Source: a virus
Strand: one strand, 5' to 3'
IMG/VR virus record: IMGVR_UViG_3300006927_000001
Location: 1-64,000 of that record
DNA: 64,000 nt
Positions 1 through 8,256 of the stretch are shown here, in pieces. Below the pieces are notes generated by a model. The model ran no database searches and had not been told where the DNA came from. It saw only the letters and a program-made list of their open reading frames with translations. Position 1 is the first letter of the stretch; the number at the start of each line of letters is the position of its first letter. A program made the translations under genes and the position numbers.

Positions 1-2620
1 CTGTACGTTTCTTAAGAATTGCTTCCTCTTTAGCAGCTTCAGCTTCCTTGAATTTAGCATGTTCTCTTTCCATACGAATCTTAAATTCAAGAATATCTAC
101 CCGTGCTTGTTCCAATCTCTTAAATAAAGCAAGAAAAGCTGCTTCTTTTTCAGGATTTCCAACAATGACATCTTTAAGTTTGGTGGTTCTTTTACCTGTT
201 AACGGATTAAATTCCGTTACAAGTTGTTTTTCTGTTTCTTTTGCTGCATCTGCACGAGCTTTGAGAACACGAGCTTGAACATCTTTATGAATACGTTCAG
301 CATGATCCATATATCGATCAAAAGCTTCAATATCCTTTGCTGCAATAGCCTTACGAGCTTCAGTTAAAAGCCGATCACGTAAACCAATATAGGCTTTAAT
401 TTTACCTCCTTCAGCTACGTCAACTTCAATACGTGTCGTTTCACTCTCAACTTTGGAATCCAATAAACGGTCTGCTTCTGTGTCCTTACGTGATTTAATA
501 TCAGAACGTATTTTATCAATTTTACGTTTGGTACCTTCTAATTTGGATTCCAACGCATCAAAAGGTTTTTTCAATCCATCAACAAGATCATCAATAGTTT
601 TCCCAAAAGAATCTTTAAAACCTGCGTCCAAACGATTGATACCAACTTCAAGACTAGCTATGAGGGTTAAGAGTCCACGATTCGCTGATAAAATATCATT
701 AGCAAATTTCTGTGAGGATTCTGCTAATTTATCATTAAAAGTATCTGCTTCAAAAGCTGCAACATGAAGTGAATTTCCAAATCTTGCCGTTGCTGCTGCA
801 GCATCTGCCAATTCAAATGCAATACTTACGGCTACAAATGCAACACTTGCAGTAGTTAATGATTTTAATGAAGCTGTCAAAGCACGTATACCTGTAGTAG
901 CTTTTGAACTACTTGCAAAAAGACTCAAAAAAGATTTACCAAAACCTATATTTGCAACAATTGCTGCACGTACAGCAACAGTATAAGAAACAAAAACTTT
1001 AATACTTGTTTTCAATGTTATTTTAATTTTCTCTAAAATTATGTCAGCACCACCTGCTGCTTCAGCAACACGAACAAACGTTTTGAGAATACTATCACCC
1101 ATTTTTGCAAAGAAAACACGAACCTTCTGCGTTTGGATCTTAGATCGTCGTCCAAGACCTTCCATACTTTCTTCATAAGCTAATCCAAAACCTTTAGCAG
1201 TTTCAGTCAATTCTTTCATTTCATCTTTAAGATCACCAGACGTGGCAACAACACCACCCATCAATCCACGAATACGTCTGAAAAATTTAGTTAATTGACC
1301 TAAACGATTTCCACTTTTTTCAGCTTCTTTACCTAGTTTTGCCATAACTTCTGCATAACCAAAAGTAGCAAATGCATTTTCAGCAGAAGTAACACCCCAT
1401 TCTGTAAAAACAGCTTGCAATTCTTCAGAAGGTTTCAACATAGCAAGAAAAACATTCCTCAAGAATGTCATAGCTTCTGCAGCTGAAACACCACGTTTTG
1501 TTGTCAATGAAATAGTTGCAAGAACTTCTTTAAGTGTAACACCTAATTCAGATGAAAGAATGGTAACACGTCCAAGTGTTTCTGCAATATCTTCCAAACG
1601 TAAGCGACCTTCAACAACAGTTGCAAACAATAATGCATTCACATGTGCAGTAGATGCAGCACTTAATTTATAAGAATTTAAAGCAGCAGTTGTTGCACTA
1701 ACTGAAGTATTTAATTCTGTCGCAGCAACAATAGAGAGTTTAATTTCTTGTCGCAAAAAACCAGTTGTATCACCAGCATCAACAATCTGATTAGACAAAG
1801 ATTGATAAGCTGATTCAGCTGCTGTCAATTGCTCAACACCAAAATCTGTGGATAATCCACGAAGTTCTTTTGACCACTCTCCAACAGATAATGCATTACG
1901 ATCTGCGATCGTACGAATTTCATGAATTCGTATACTAAATTCTTCAGCTGCTTTGGTTGCAGATATCAAAGCTTGTGCTGTTCGTAAAATTGCACGATGA
2001 ACAGCAGTTGCCAGAATGACACCTGAAAAAATTCTCCAGACACGTGTCATATTGTCAATATTCTTGGCACTTCTTTTATAACCTGTATTCTGTTTGTTAA
2101 CAACAGTTTGATTGGCCAAGAGTTGTTTGTTCAACTCAATAAGAGCAGTTGTTGCAATATTAACTTGAGTTGTAAATAATCCTAAACTAGTGACAGCCCG
2201 TTCAATAGCCTTTCTACTTAAAACAAGACTCTTCGAAGCAGCTCTAAATCGTTCAGTAAACTTTTCTGCAGCATCTGCAGCAGTACGTAAACCAGAACGT
2301 GCACGTCCCGCATGATCTGCGATCGCAGACATACGATTAGCTGCTGTTTTAGATACTGTACCAAGATTTCTAATATGTTCAGTGGTTTTAGGCAAACGTG
2401 TATTTAAACCACTCAAAGATGTATTAACATCTTTGAGTTTGGTTCGAAAAGTTCCTAACTTTTCAATTGCTTTTCCTGTAGCCTTAGTTTGAGCACGTGT
2501 AGCTACATTAGAAGCAGCTACTTTTTCTCTCTGCTTATCAATAGCTTTAGCAACTTTATTGATTGAATCAATAGCTTGCTTAGCATCAATAACATATTTC
2601 TGTGTTGACTGTTTACCCAT
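1..2620 (-). CDS. Tail tape measure protein (3' end outside window)
   Basis: Sets tail length and occupies the tail tube lumen. About 873 codons are visible and the C-terminus runs off the left edge. The product is long, helical and rich in Ala, Lys and Glu. The first ~130 residues look like coiled coil. Residues ~180-430 resemble the TP901-type tape-measure core (segments such as LKEVLATISLTTKRG and GVVATSGDLKDEMKEL), followed by alanine-rich hydrophobic stretches and a charged coiled coil. The ATG (2618-2620) overlaps the TAA of the upstream gene by one base. Position after the tail chaperone pair is the standard order. Confident from architecture and context, not from an alignment. Confidence 0.9.
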   Translation of the reverse strand, partial: MGKQSTQKYVIDAKQAIDSINKVAKAIDKQREKVAASNVATRAQTKATGKAIEKLGTFRTKLKDVNTSLSGLNTRLPKTTEHIRNLGTVSKTAANRMSAIADHAGRARSGLRTAADAAEKFTERFRAASKSLVLSRKAIERAVTSLGLFTTQVNIATTALIELNKQLLANQTVVNKQNTGYKRSAKNIDNMTRVWRIFSGVILATAVHRAILRTAQALISATKAAEEFSIRIHEIRTIADRNALSVGEWSKELRGLSTDFGVEQLTAAESAYQSLSNQIVDAGDTTGFLRQEIKLSIVAATELNTSVSATTAALNSYKLSAASTAHVNALLFATVVEGRLRLEDIAETLGRVTILSSELGVTLKEVLATISLTTKRGVSAAEAMTFLRNVFLAMLKPSEELQAVFTEWGVTSAENAFATFGYAEVMAKLGKEAEKSGNRLGQLTKFFRRIRGLMGGVVATSGDLKDEMKELTETAKGFGLAYEESMEGLGRRSKIQTQKVRVFFAKMGDSILKTFVRVAEAAGGADIILEKIKITLKTSIKVFVSYTVAVRAAIVANIGFGKSFLSLFASSSKATTGIRALTASLKSLTTASVAFVAVSIAFELADAAAATARFGNSLHVAAFEADTFNDKLAESSQKFANDILSANRGLLTLIASLEVGINRLDAGFKDSFGKTIDDLVDGLKKPFDALESKLEGTKRKIDKIRSDIKSRKDTEADRLLDSKVESETTRIEVDVAEGGKIKAYIGLRDRLLTEARKAIAAKDIEAFDRYMDHAERIHKDVQARVLKARADAAKETEKQLVTEFNPLTGKRTTKLKDVIVGNPEKEAAFLALFKRLEQARVDILEFKIRMEREHAKFKEAEAAKEEAILKKRT

Positions 2621-3132
2621 TAGACATCCACCACAGTAAGATTAAGAGAAACAGGTAATCTTCTTTCAATAGCTCTATCGACTTGTGCAAAAAACGCGTC
2701 AGTTGCAGGATTATTCAAAGCATCCCGCCCAACCATTGCGGCACCGTTATAAAACTCATGTTCCATATAATGTAATACTGTTGTAGACCATTGAAATTCA
2801 TAAATAAAAGATCCAGGATCAGACTTATCATCCTTGATTTCAAATTCACTTTTTGCTTCACCTGCACCCACGTCTTGTATAGTCTCTTCCAAATGACTGT
2901 AATATGGTTTCCTTATCGGTCGTATATTAACACTGACACGAAGAAAACGTCCTAAAGGTCTAAGTGTCCCTTTTGCCATCCCTGTCTCAACAGGTACACC
3001 TTCAGCAAGCCAAGCTCTTAACCATTTACGTGCAGCCTCACGAATAGTCTGACCTAAAATCCGATCAGTTCTTCGTGAAACATCTACACGATTCATTTGA
3101 ACGGCTTGGAGACCTTTGCCAAATCTAAGCAC
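2620..3132 (-). CDS. Tail-completion/minor tail protein, HK97 gp10-like fold suspected
   Basis: A 170-residue protein with a GTG start (3130-3132), overlapping the end of the frameshifted chaperone extension and ending one base into the tape measure gene. An N-terminal helix (RILGQTIREAARKWLRAWLA) and a mixed beta region with a 'PVETGMAKGTLRPLGRFL' segment recall gp10-like neck or tail-completion proteins, which often carry a V.T..L..S motif after an N-terminal helix. Family assignment is inference from this pattern and from its place among tail genes. It lies between the chaperone and the tape measure gene, a less usual place for gp10. Confidence 0.45.
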   Translation of the reverse strand: MLRFGKGLQAVQMNRVDVSRRTDRILGQTIREAARKWLRAWLAEGVPVETGMAKGTLRPLGRFLRVSVNIRPIRKPYYSHLEETIQDVGAGEAKSEFEIKDDKSDPGSFIYEFQWSTTVLHYMEHEFYNGAAMVGRDALNNPATDAFFAQVDRAIERRLPVSLNLTVVDV

Positions 3133-3259
3133 GTTTAACCCCTGCTAAAACAACACTTTCATGTTCTTTGTATTCTTCATACTCACGACCATGTTCATAT
3201 TGTAACATAGCTTCTTGATACCACCAACTATTATCTTCCCATTTAGAAGCTATGTCTGG
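3125..3259 (-). CDS. Frameshift extension of the tail chaperone (gpGT-like T domain)
   Basis: The -1 frame entered at the C run (3258-3263) stays open for 44 codons to a TAG at 3125-3127, and has no start codon of its own where one would be needed. It reads as real protein: it opens PDIASKWEDNSWWYQEAMLQ and continues charged and aromatic-rich. The expected long product would span 3804 to 3125. This is the classic arrangement of siphophage and myophage tail chaperones, where the extended form binds the tape measure. Confidence 0.65.
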   Translation of the reverse strand, partial: PDIASKWEDNSWWYQEAMLQYEHGREYEEYKEHESVVLAGVKRA

Positions 3260-3804
3260 GGGGAGGATTCCAAATCGCTCACAGGCTCTCCAGATGGTAT
3301 AGAGTTTTGTTCTTCCGTCGGGGATTCGGAAACTTCCTGATCCATTTCCGTCGACGTATCTGTAAAAAGATCAGAAGCTTCTTCTCCTCTTTTTTCTGTT
3401 GGCACATTGGCGTCAAAAACACAAGAAATTATTATATCCACTTCTTGTGCACTAAAACAACTCTCCATCTCTTCACGAAAATTCTTCCAAGTTTCAGGTT
3501 TCTCCATGTCAACAGTATCCCATACAAGATCGGGACTTGAAGACAAAGATGTCAAAACCATCCAATTAGTTTTTCTATCGGCCCAAATATCCAAACTTTT
3601 CAAAAAAGCAGGATCTTCTTTTAATTGTTCCTTTGTTCCTGTTTTCACGTCATAAGATGCAGGAGGTTCAGGTTTTGGACACATATCCGTAAAAGATTGG
3701 AAAGAAAGTACTGGGCCTGCAAGTAGACCTAGATTCTTACCATCACGAAATACGGGGATGGTAAGAGGTTTGGGCGGTTGAATAGTTTTACCTTGCAATT
3801 TCAT
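3250..3804 (-). CDS. Tail assembly chaperone, short form (lambda gpG-like)
   Basis: A 184-residue protein directly between the tail tube gene and the tape measure region, the usual place of the gpG/gpGT chaperone pair. The N-terminal half is globular; the last ~45 residues are acidic and Ser/Pro-rich. Just before its TAG stop (3250-3252) the message contains a run of six C that allows a -1 shift into an open frame (separate entries). Sequence identity to known chaperones was not recognised; the assignment rests on position, length and the shift site. Confidence 0.65.
   Translation of the reverse strand: MKLQGKTIQPPKPLTIPVFRDGKNLGLLAGPVLSFQSFTDMCPKPEPPASYDVKTGTKEQLKEDPAFLKSLDIWADRKTNWMVLTSLSSSPDLVWDTVDMEKPETWKNFREEMESCFSAQEVDIIISCVFDANVPTEKRGEEASDLFTDTSTEMDQEVSESPTEEQNSIPSGEPVSDLESSPQT
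3256..3267 (-). promoter_or_regulatory. Programmed -1 frameshift site
   Basis: The message reads TCC TCC CCC CAG in the chaperone frame, giving six consecutive C. Re-pairing CCC on CCC one base back leads into the extension frame (CCA GAC ATA GCT). The zero frame stops only two codons later. Shift efficiency cannot be judged from sequence. Confidence 0.6.
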
Positions 3805-3815
3805 AATAGACCTTT

Positions 3816-4316
3816 CTATGAGGCCGTTCGGATTGACGTTGGAGAAACAGCCTTACAACGTCCAGAAATATCCAATTGGCCAGCTTGAAAATCACCACCA
3901 ACTTCCTCAACACGAAATTGAGGAAACGTAACGAGTTCATTCAAAACAGTACCACAGTCTGCTGTGATATGTACTTGAATATCAATGCAATACGGTTCAC
4001 ATGCATCACCAGTTGTGACATGTGCAGATGCAGCACCCTCCTTTTTCAAAAATTCACGAATTGATACGAGTTCCCCTGTAGAAGAAATAACTTTGTCAAA
4101 TCTCCCTTGGAACGTAACAGCCATCGGAACATCATCTTCATCTCGAACTGATCCTGTTGCAATATCACCTCGATTTGGAATATACTCACGAGGAGTAGAT
4201 TCTGTCCAAGTGTAATTGCCATCATCCATTTTAAGATCCAAAGTCAACGGTGTTCCAGTACCATCAACAAACGTAACAATTGAGTTCTTAAGTGAGACTT
4301 TTGCCGGTTCGGTCAT
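3816..4316 (-). CDS. Major tail (tube) protein candidate
   Basis: A 166-residue protein. I chose ATG 4314-4316 (MTEPAKVSLKN) rather than the longer frame because AGGAG lies eight bases upstream and the upstream gene then no longer overlaps. Composition is beta-rich with little helix (SIVTFVDGTGTPLTLDLK, then VAVTFQ-type strands), as in tail tube proteins. Two or three cysteines lie in the C-terminal half (DACEPYCIDI, TADCGTV). It lies immediately before the chaperone pair, where tube proteins usually lie. The role is inferred from that order. Confidence 0.55.
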   Translation of the reverse strand: MTEPAKVSLKNSIVTFVDGTGTPLTLDLKMDDGNYTWTESTPREYIPNRGDIATGSVRDEDDVPMAVTFQGRFDKVISSTGELVSIREFLKKEGAASAHVTTGDACEPYCIDIQVHITADCGTVLNELVTFPQFRVEEVGGDFQAGQLDISGRCKAVSPTSIRTAS

Positions 4317-4326
4317 TTGAATTCTC

Positions 4327-4815
4327 CTAGAATGTCCAGAAACCCTGGTAATGACTTTCGACCGATGCCTGTTCGACAGGTGTATCAGGACGAAGTTTAC
4401 CAAAAAATGTAACGTCTATTTCCTCGTCATTTTGCGGGCGTAACTGGAGTTCACCGATTCTAGATCCATCGTTAGCAGCATCATCCGCGACATCTCCATA
4501 ACGAAAAATTTCAACACAAGACACGAATTTCGAGGCAGCTTGACCTGTTAACTCATCCATACCGTAGATAGACGGATTTGAATTATCTTGAAGGTTAACA
4601 ACGAGTATATTAACCTCTGTGTTGATTCTGAATCTACTTTTAGTTACTTCACGTATAAATGGTCCATCAATCCTTAATTCAAACCATTTTTGCTTGTCTT
4701 TCGTTCTTCTTTCTTGTCCTTCAACATGTACATGTTCAATGTCTTTTAAAGCATTGTAAAAATGCTTCACAAGAGATGCACGTACCCAACGATTCAATTG
4801 TGAAGGATAACTCAT
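4327..4815 (-). CDS. Tail terminator / tail-completion protein candidate
   Basis: A 162-residue protein overlapping the upstream gene by four bases. Its opening (LNRWVRASLVKHFYNALKD) forms an N-terminal helix followed by alternating strands with a conserved-looking core (TEVNILVVNLQDN). This resembles the small alpha/beta tail-terminator fold. No recognised signature; called from position between the head-tail joining and tube genes. Confidence 0.4.
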   Translation of the reverse strand: MSYPSQLNRWVRASLVKHFYNALKDIEHVHVEGQERRTKDKQKWFELRIDGPFIREVTKSRFRINTEVNILVVNLQDNSNPSIYGMDELTGQAASKFVSCVEIFRYGDVADDAANDGSRIGELQLRPQNDEEIDVTFFGKLRPDTPVEQASVESHYQGFWTF

Positions 4816-5339
4816 AAAACACCTACAATTGTATCATTGGAAATGACAAGTTGATGTTGAACAGTTCTAGAAATTATTTGATGTGGTAATTGTTCATTTA
4901 TACGACGCAAATACATGATAAAACCAGCTTTATGATCTAGCTGTTCATACTTTTTAATGTTATAGCGAACACCGTCAAGAACGATGTAAAAACTAAGATC
5001 CATTTCAAAGTTATCAGCTAATTTTTCTCCTGGCCAATCAATTATTGCAAAACGATCACCAACTTCAAATAATCCACCATACGTGAAATTTTTGTTTGCA
5101 GCAACATAAGCAAGATCATATTCAAACTTCTCAGAAGTCATCGCAGCCCAAGAAACAAATTTTCTGAGTTTTATCTGCGTACGAGTTGCGACACCAGATT
5201 TTCCTGTTTCTGGATCAAATGTAACACCTTCCTCGTATTTGTATAACTCGGCTTTCACACCATAACGCATACGTAAGCTATACAGAATTTTCCGCATATC
5301 TTGTCGTTTACGTTTTTGCTCTTGAGAAAGTCTGAACAT
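4812..5339 (-). CDS. Head-tail joining (head closure-like) protein candidate
   Basis: A 175-residue protein; the ATG at 5337-5339 follows GGAG (message GTGGAGAAATCATG). It has a basic helical N-terminus (SQEQKRKRQDMRKILYSLRM), then a beta-rich body with LFEVGDRFAIIDWPG and FYIVLDGVRYNIKKYEQ. The latter echoes head-closure proteins, in which a small barrel ends in a 'DG.RY.I...' strand. First gene after the coat protein and its stem-loop. Confidence 0.45.
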   Translation of the reverse strand: MFRLSQEQKRKRQDMRKILYSLRMRYGVKAELYKYEEGVTFDPETGKSGVATRTQIKLRKFVSWAAMTSEKFEYDLAYVAANKNFTYGGLFEVGDRFAIIDWPGEKLADNFEMDLSFYIVLDGVRYNIKKYEQLDHKAGFIMYLRRINEQLPHQIISRTVQHQLVISNDTIVGVL

Positions 5340-5353
5340 GATTTCTCCACTAA

Positions 5354-5377
5354 CCCTGGGGCCAAATAGCCCCAGGG
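5354..5377 (-). terminator. Strong stem-loop after the coat gene
   Basis: A perfect 9-bp stem with a 6-base loop (CCCTGGGGC, CAAATA loop, GCCCCAGGG) begins 12 bases after the coat stop codon. No U-tract follows on the minus strand, so it is more likely an mRNA-stabilising end or attenuator than a full intrinsic terminator. It could allow abundant coat message with reduced transcription of the tail genes. Confidence 0.6.
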
Positions 5378-5389
5378 CGATTCCAGATC

Positions 5390-6910
5390 CTAACCAAGCA
5401 AAACGCCACCACGGGCAACGTCCAATTGCTTGATGCCGAACAGTCCACCAACGTTGACTCGCGTACCTTCCTTCACATCATCGTACGCCATGTTAACACG
5501 CAATGCAATGTTCTCAAACATATCATTGGCAGAACGCACCCCTGTACCTGCCGGTGGCAAAGCCAACGGACGATTCACGAGTGTCAAAGCTTCACGTTGA
5601 TATGCGAAGTTGTAATCACCATCAGGACCAAGGCACACAATGGCATTGTTGTCGATCGCCGCATCAAGAGGACGATCCAAAAGTATCGTTGTTGACGAAG
5701 CTTGAACGATACTGTATTCACCAGGGAGCACAGTACCACCAGAAGTTTTGAAACTGACCAGTTGTCCCTCTTGTGGAACACCTGCATCAATCACAATTTC
5801 CTTCATCCAATTGGCAGGATAACCATCTGATGCCGCCAAGTGAGTCTGACCTACAGCAATGGCAACTGCTTGATTGACAAGACCCGTTGTGTACGCTTGA
5901 AGAACCGCACCACTGGCAACAGCATTCAACAACGGACGATTCAAGGTCAACGTATACGGACCAGTGCCCGCACTAGCAGTCACACGCAAAGGAGTCATAT
6001 CACCAACTATGGTGATATAAGCACCGACTGTAACAGCAGCAGTTGAAGAAACACTTGTTGCTCCTGCCAAAGCAGCTGCAGCAGTCGTGGTAGCAGTTTC
6101 TTTTCCAGCATTTCGAACACTTGGAGTATTCAATTCAAGAAAAGTATTCCATCCTGCCACACGACCCAACATCGCATCACGCAAAGCAGTACCATCATCA
6201 CCAATCTTCTCAGCCGACTTGAACAAATCAGTCTTCTGCATCATTGTTTCTGACCGTGAAGCCAGACCCAACCAACGATTTTGAAGACCAACTTTGTTCG
6301 TGTTGAATACTTCACGCATATCCAACAGATAGTCATGCGAGTTGGTTTTGGAAAGAGTTCCAAGACCACCTGCACGATTGCCAAGAAATTGATAAACTTG
6401 ACCACCCAAGCACTAATCCAAAAGACGGGAGTTTCCTCGCATCGCCGGAACCAAATACTCATCCAGAAGATCAACAAACGACTTGCTTTGCTCACCATCA
6501 CCAATGATAAATGAGCAGTAAACTCGTTGATTGAGCTTTACTTCAATGTCCGTCGCAGCAACGTCTTGATCCTCAACGTCATCAAGATCATTTTGCTTTC
6601 GTTTTCCGGTCAATTCTGCCGGTTTGCGAGTGTGAATCGTTTCACCGAATTGTGCCACCAACGGATCAAAATCTCGATGTACTGTTGCACCATAAATCAT
6701 TTGTTCCGACAGAACACGTACGGATTCACGGGCCCACACTTCCGGGATGAATGCATCCGTATCATTCGCATGAAAGCGACTAATACCGAGAACGCAATTG
6801 CGTCGATTGTAACGTTTGCTACTCCGACTGATTTTCCAACCACGATCTCTTGAACCACGAGATTCACATTGACCACGGCTATGCGGACGAGAAATGCTTT
6901 TCGCTGACAT
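5390..6910 (-). CDS. Major capsid protein, P22 coat family, interrupted by an in-frame TAG
   Basis: Forms the capsid shell. One reading frame of 506 sense-equivalent codons runs from ATG 6908-6910 (AGAGGTG five bases upstream) to TAG 5390-5392. It is broken only by a TAG at codon 166 (6413-6415). Upstream of it lie FIPEVWARESVRVLSEQMI, VKLNQRVYCSFIIGDGEQSK and FVDLLDEYLVPAMRGNSRLL. Downstream the same frame continues CLGGQVYQFLGNRAGGLGT and later DYNFAYQREALTLVNRPL. These are P22 coat-type (gene 5) segments and they appear continuous across the stop. The next possible start in frame is a TTG (6407-6409). P22 coat has 430 residues; the excess lies in an Ala/Thr/Val-rich insertion in the C-terminal half and a basic N-terminus. 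The protein may be made by readthrough or as two chains, or the TAG may be a mutation. Confidence 0.88.
6413..6415 (-). other. In-frame amber codon in the coat gene
   Basis: Context in the message is CTT TTG GAT TAG TGC TTG GGT. A CAG-to-TAG transition would give a Gln here. The flanking frame is open on both sides. TAG is used as a normal stop elsewhere, for example at the end of this same gene (5390), at 12106 and at 13604, so a genome-wide recoding is not supported. Confidence 0.85.
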
Positions 6911-6913
6911 ATT

Positions 6914-7792
6914 TCACCTCTGTTGAAATTTGGATTTACCTTCTTGACTCTTTTTCCTCCACGCATCATAAGCAGTAGCCCATTCCTCTTGAGTGGAGTA
7001 ATCCTTCCGTTCTGGGGGTTTGTTTGGGTTAAATTGACCTTCTACACCACCAGCTCCACCCTTTGGTGGATCTCCTGTACCTGATTTGGACTTATGCTTG
7101 AACAAATTTGAGTTCAAACCATCTTCCCGGATTTTAGCAAGAGCTTCTTTCACGGGAAGTGAAAAAGATTCTTGTTTCTTTTCCGCATTCAAACCAGTAA
7201 ACGTTAATGTTGGAACAAAATCTTCCGTGGGGTTCCCTTGTTCATCTTTCCCTTGAACATTTTCAGTCGCACCGCTGAACATCATTTGGATCTGTGAAAC
7301 ATTTTCAGCACCATGCTCGACAGCAGCGTCTGCCAAGGCTTGAGTGATACTAGATCCATGAAAACGTTTTTTCCAAAGATCACGATCTTCGGTCAACATT
7401 TTTGTATCCTTGTCATATTTCTGCGTAGCTGCTTTTGTTGCTTTTACTGTTTGCTCTTTTTCTGTCAACATTGACGTTTCAAGAGCTTCGATTTGTTGGG
7501 CAAGGGAATCTTTTGCAGCAATTGTTAGATCAGAATTACTCTTAAGAGTACCAAGTTGATCAATCAACTTCTGTTTCTCAAGTTTCTCTCCCTTAACACG
7601 TTTTTGAACAATATCATTCACTTGGGCTTGAGTAAATGTCTTTTCACTTTCGCCTGCTGGAGAATCGCCTGCTGGAGAATCGCCTGCTGGAGAATCGTCT
7701 GCTGGAGAATCGTCTGCTGGAGAATCGCCTTCCATGTACTGAAGAAGACGCCACCTCGGTAAAAAATACTTTTTTGCGGGCAAACTTTTCAT
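6914..7792 (-). CDS. Capsid scaffolding protein
   Basis: A 292-residue, highly charged, mostly helical protein directly before the coat gene, the classic scaffold position. Near the N-terminus are five tandem copies of a GDSPA-type pentapeptide. Residues ~60-150 form a predicted coiled coil (KRVKGEKLEKQKLIDQLGTL, then ALETSMLTEKEQTVKATKAA). The C-terminus is basic and glutamine-rich (KKSQEGKSKFQQR), as in P22-type scaffolds where the basic tail binds coat. AGGAA precedes the ATG. It ends four bases before the coat start. Confidence 0.8.
   Translation of the reverse strand: MKSLPAKKYFLPRWRLLQYMEGDSPADDSPADDSPAGDSPAGDSPAGESEKTFTQAQVNDIVQKRVKGEKLEKQKLIDQLGTLKSNSDLTIAAKDSLAQQIEALETSMLTEKEQTVKATKAATQKYDKDTKMLTEDRDLWKKRFHGSSITQALADAAVEHGAENVSQIQMMFSGATENVQGKDEQGNPTEDFVPTLTFTGLNAEKKQESFSLPVKEALAKIREDGLNSNLFKHKSKSGTGDPPKGGAGGVEGQFNPNKPPERKDYSTQEEWATAYDAWRKKSQEGKSKFQQR
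7656..7732. repeat. 15-bp tandem repeat within the scaffold gene
   Basis: About five copies of a 15-bp unit (GGAGAATCGCCTGCT with C/T variants) encode the GDSPA(D/G) repeats of the scaffold N-terminus. Copy number is probably variable between related phages because the units are almost identical. Confidence 0.85.
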
Positions 7793-7800
7793 AATTCTTC

Positions 7801-8256
7801 CTAACTAACGCGACTCAATTTTACTTCATCGCCTGGCAAAAGATAAGGGACAAGATGCCGCCAAGCTACGGCACTAGGAATTAAATGAGCCTTGGCAATC
7901 TGTGCCATATCAGGATCTTTTCGCAAACGGCCAGCACCGAAGGAGGTCGCTACTTCTCCGATTTGTTCCGCCTCTAATTCCACATCCCTACCATGTACTA
8001 CTAATTGGTATGCAATTTCATATGTTGCCAGTTCGATTGCCTCAGGAACAGTTGTATCTGTCCCACGAGGAAATTCAAGAACTTGAGCAGCATCATTCTT
8101 TGCACCAACAAAATTAAGATTTTCGATCAAAGCTGTTGCTTTTTTCAAGCCTTTTGTTTTTGTATCTGAATCATATTCATTCCAACCTTCATCCTCAATA
8201 CGATCATTGAGGACGTAAGTATCAGCGGCGGCAACTGTTCCATAAAATGTACTCAT
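7801..8256 (-). CDS. Head-tail connector/adaptor
   Basis: A 151-residue protein whose ATG overlaps the portal stop (ATGA). It has a mostly helical body with LKKATALIENLNFVGAKNDA, a PRGTD turn, and PEAIELATYEIAYQLVVHGR. This is the pattern I know from phage head-tail adaptor proteins often annotated as 'DnaT-like ssDNA-binding' domain proteins located right after portal. It probably forms the ring under the portal. Confidence 0.65.
   Translation of the reverse strand: MSTFYGTVAAADTYVLNDRIEDEGWNEYDSDTKTKGLKKATALIENLNFVGAKNDAAQVLEFPRGTDTTVPEAIELATYEIAYQLVVHGRDVELEAEQIGEVATSFGAGRLRKDPDMAQIAKAHLIPSAVAWRHLVPYLLPGDEVKLSRVS

Noticed and set aside
5390-6910. Genome-wide TAG-to-Gln recoding
   Set aside because: TAG ends several genes with correct context (5390, 12106, 13604), and no suppressor tRNA was found in the window.
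6697-6969. Minus-strand frame overlapping the coat start
   Set aside because: Out of frame with the coat gene and overlaps the scaffold end; no homology signs beyond hydrophobic residues.
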